Part shown: positions 6,591 to 7,620 of the stretch, one piece after another
Layout of the letters: the number at the start of each line of letters is the position of its first letter
Numbering within the stretch: position 1 is the first letter of the stretch
Assembly: GCA_021203425.1 (NCBI GenBank)
Contig: JAJQBF010000145.1
Location: 1 to 7,620, forward strand
DNA from: Clostridiales bacterium
Lineage (GTDB): Bacteria; Bacillota; Clostridia; Lachnospirales; CAG-274
Length of the DNA stretch: 7,620 nucleotides
Direction of reading: 5' to 3'
Notes under the pieces: model-generated
What the model saw: only the letters and a program-made list of their open reading frames with translations
Databases searched by the model: none
Told to the model about the DNA's origin: nothing
Translations under genes and position numbers: made by a program

Positions 6591-7036
6591 GAGGAATAGC
6601 TTTTCACTTTATTGTTGCATATTTGGCGACTGCCGCCTTCGGCATAGTTTTTTATGCACCTGCTAAAACACTGCCCTTTTCGGCAATAACCGGCGCTTTC
6701 GGATATATAACTCATTATCTGATTTTAAAATATGTTGACGCCGGAGATGTTTTGGCTTGTGCCGCCGGAGGAGTGGTTATTGCCTTTCTTTCCGAAATTT
6801 TTGCAATGGTTCAGAAAAATCCCGTTACGGCTTATGAGATGCCGGCGATAATGCCTCTTGTTCCGGGAATAGGACTTTATCGAACTATGATAACATTTAT
6901 GCAGAATGACTCTGTAGGGGCTGTTGACTACCTTTTTCAGACTATACTTTCAGCCGCCTCAATTGCCATAGGTCTTATTTTAACCGAGGCTGTAACACAG
7001 GCTTGGCTCAGAAGAAAGGTTAAGAAATACAAATAA
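6587..7036 (+). CDS. Threonine/serine exporter family protein, ThrE C-terminal/YjjB-type small subunit
   Basis: This is the likely membrane partner of the preceding protein. It matches the small DUF3815/ThrE_2 subunit (PF12821), which in fused ThrE proteins forms the second half. ATG 6587 overlaps the upstream stop (ATGA), with a G-run at about 6575-6580 as ribosome binding site. The 149-residue product is almost wholly hydrophobic, with four to five likely membrane segments. It has the family-type motif P-L-V-P-G-I-G-L-Y in the middle and a basic tail (LRRKVKKYK) that would face the cytoplasm. Length is typical for the split small subunit. A strong terminator follows 15 nt after the stop, so the exporter pair ends its transcription unit here. 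Substrate is unknown; amino acid or dicarboxylate export are the family precedents. Confidence 0.87.
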   Translation: MRGIAFHFIVAYLATAAFGIVFYAPAKTLPFSAITGAFGYITHYLILKYVDAGDVLACAAGGVVIAFLSEIFAMVQKNPVTAYEMPAIMPLVPGIGLYRTMITFMQNDSVGAVDYLFQTILSAASIAIGLILTEAVTQAWLRRKVKKYK

Positions 7037-7051
7037 ATAATTATACATACA

Positions 7052-7100
7052 TAAAACAGCTGCCGACGGAAAACAAGTTATTCCGTCGGCAGCTGTTTTA
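7052..7100. terminator. Bidirectional intrinsic terminator between convergent genes
   Basis: The arm AAAACAGCTGCCGACGGAA (7053-7071) pairs perfectly with 7081-7099 around the loop AACAAGTTA. A further T-A pair (7052 with 7100) makes 20 bp. The stem tip is GC-rich and its base is A/T-rich, so each strand reads into T residues (GTTTC then TTTTC on +, TTTT within the arm on -). It sits between the + strand exporter genes and the - strand thioesterase gene and can end both transcripts. Confidence 0.92.
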
Positions 7101-7119
7101 GTTTCTTTTCGATATTATA

Positions 7120-7605
7120 TTAAAAGCCTTCTTCACTTCTCTGAATACGAATTTCTTTTCTCTTAAGGGCAGCTTCCCACTCGGCTTTTTCCGTTTCCGT
7201 TTCGATTATAAGCCTGGGAACTTTAACAGACTTTCCTTCGTGAACGGCAACAAGCATAAGGTAGGCTCTGTTAATTTGTCTGCGGATTCCGTCTAAGCTT
7301 TCGACATAGGTGTCAACCTTGACTTCCATAGATGTATTCCCCACATATACCAAATGACCTATTAATACAATCAAGTCATTAAGATATGCACCGTGGATAA
7401 ATTTCAAATTGTCTACGGAGGCGGTAACAACGCTGCTTTGAGAGTGGCGCATAGCCACCATAGCCGCCGTTTCGTCAATCCACTCCATAAGTCTGCCGCC
7501 GAAAAGCCGTCCGGCGCCGTTTAAAAACTCCGGACGAACCAGATAAATCTGTTCAACTCTCGATTCCTCCACCAAAATTATCGCTGGTCGAACACCCGGG
7601 AGCAC
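7120..7605 (-). CDS. Acyl-CoA thioesterase, hotdog fold (YkhA/YciA-like)
   Basis: This enzyme of the 4HBT hotdog superfamily hydrolyses acyl-CoA thioesters in the cytoplasm. Its chain-length preference cannot be read. Visible features are SRVEQIYLVRPE, then N-G-A-G-R-L-F-G-G-R-L-M-E-W-I-D (29-44), the conserved hotdog helix entry with Asp44. ASVDNLKFI and NTSMEVKVDTYVE in the central strands and a charged C-terminal tail follow. The stop is TAA at 7122-7120. The start is uncertain. GTG 7605 gives 161 residues, but TTG 7575 or GTG 7572 would give the short N-terminus usual in relatives. The frame also stays open to the window edge, so the gene could extend beyond it. The first ten codons are GC-richer, with CCG, CGA and CCA codons unlike the rest. 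It is not functionally linked to the trp genes by anything visible. Confidence 0.88.
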   Translation of the reverse strand: MLPGVRPAIILVEESRVEQIYLVRPEFLNGAGRLFGGRLMEWIDETAAMVAMRHSQSSVVTASVDNLKFIHGAYLNDLIVLIGHLVYVGNTSMEVKVDTYVESLDGIRRQINRAYLMLVAVHEGKSVKVPRLIIETETEKAEWEAALKRKEIRIQRSEEGF

Positions 7606-7620
7606 GGTTTTCGTGTTCCT

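Noticed and set aside
1..7620. Insertion sequence, CRISPR array, attachment site or prophage to explain the lost trpD
   Set aside because: No transposase, terminal inverted repeats, direct repeats or spaced repeats were seen. The trpG-trpC junction carries no scar.

Overview
This window holds a complete-looking tryptophan biosynthesis operon on the + strand with several broken genes. It also holds a two-gene ThrE-type exporter with its own promoter and, on the - strand, a thioesterase that converges on the exporter. A tRNA-sensing T-box leader, strong AGGAGG-type ribosome binding sites, frequent AGA/ATA codons and moderately low GC point to a Clostridia-type Firmicute, possibly a gut member related to Oscillospirales or Lachnospirales. 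That placement is inference.

Layout: 43-304 is a T-box riboswitch with specifier codon TGG (Trp), ending in an intrinsic terminator. It is followed by trpE (366-1762), trpG (1762-2326), trpC (2323-3111), trpF (3086-3706), trpB (3726-4901) and trpA (4917-5691). Junctions are tight: a TAATG overlap, an ATGA overlap, a 26-nt overlap, and gaps of 19 and 15 nt. A strong promoter (5727-5756) then drives two exporter genes (5820-6590 and 6587-7036, ATGA overlap). A perfect 20-bp hairpin (7052-7100) closes both this unit and the thioesterase gene at 7120-7605 on the - strand.

The main observation is damage confined to part of the pathway. trpE has a -1 indel in an A-run and an in-frame TGA at a conserved Arg. 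It also has a Gly-to-Glu change in its chorismate site. trpG and trpA each have a +1 indel in an A-run. trpD (anthranilate phosphoribosyltransferase) is absent from its usual place between trpG and trpC. trpC, trpF and trpB have open frames and keep their catalytic residues, and the T-box looks intact.

Read literally, chorismate cannot be converted to phosphoribosylanthranilate by genes here, while TrpB could still make tryptophan from indole and serine. The alternative is homopolymer error in the assembly. That would account for the three indels, but not for the TGA or the missing trpD. No mobile element, CRISPR array, RNA gene other than the leader, or clearly new system was found.
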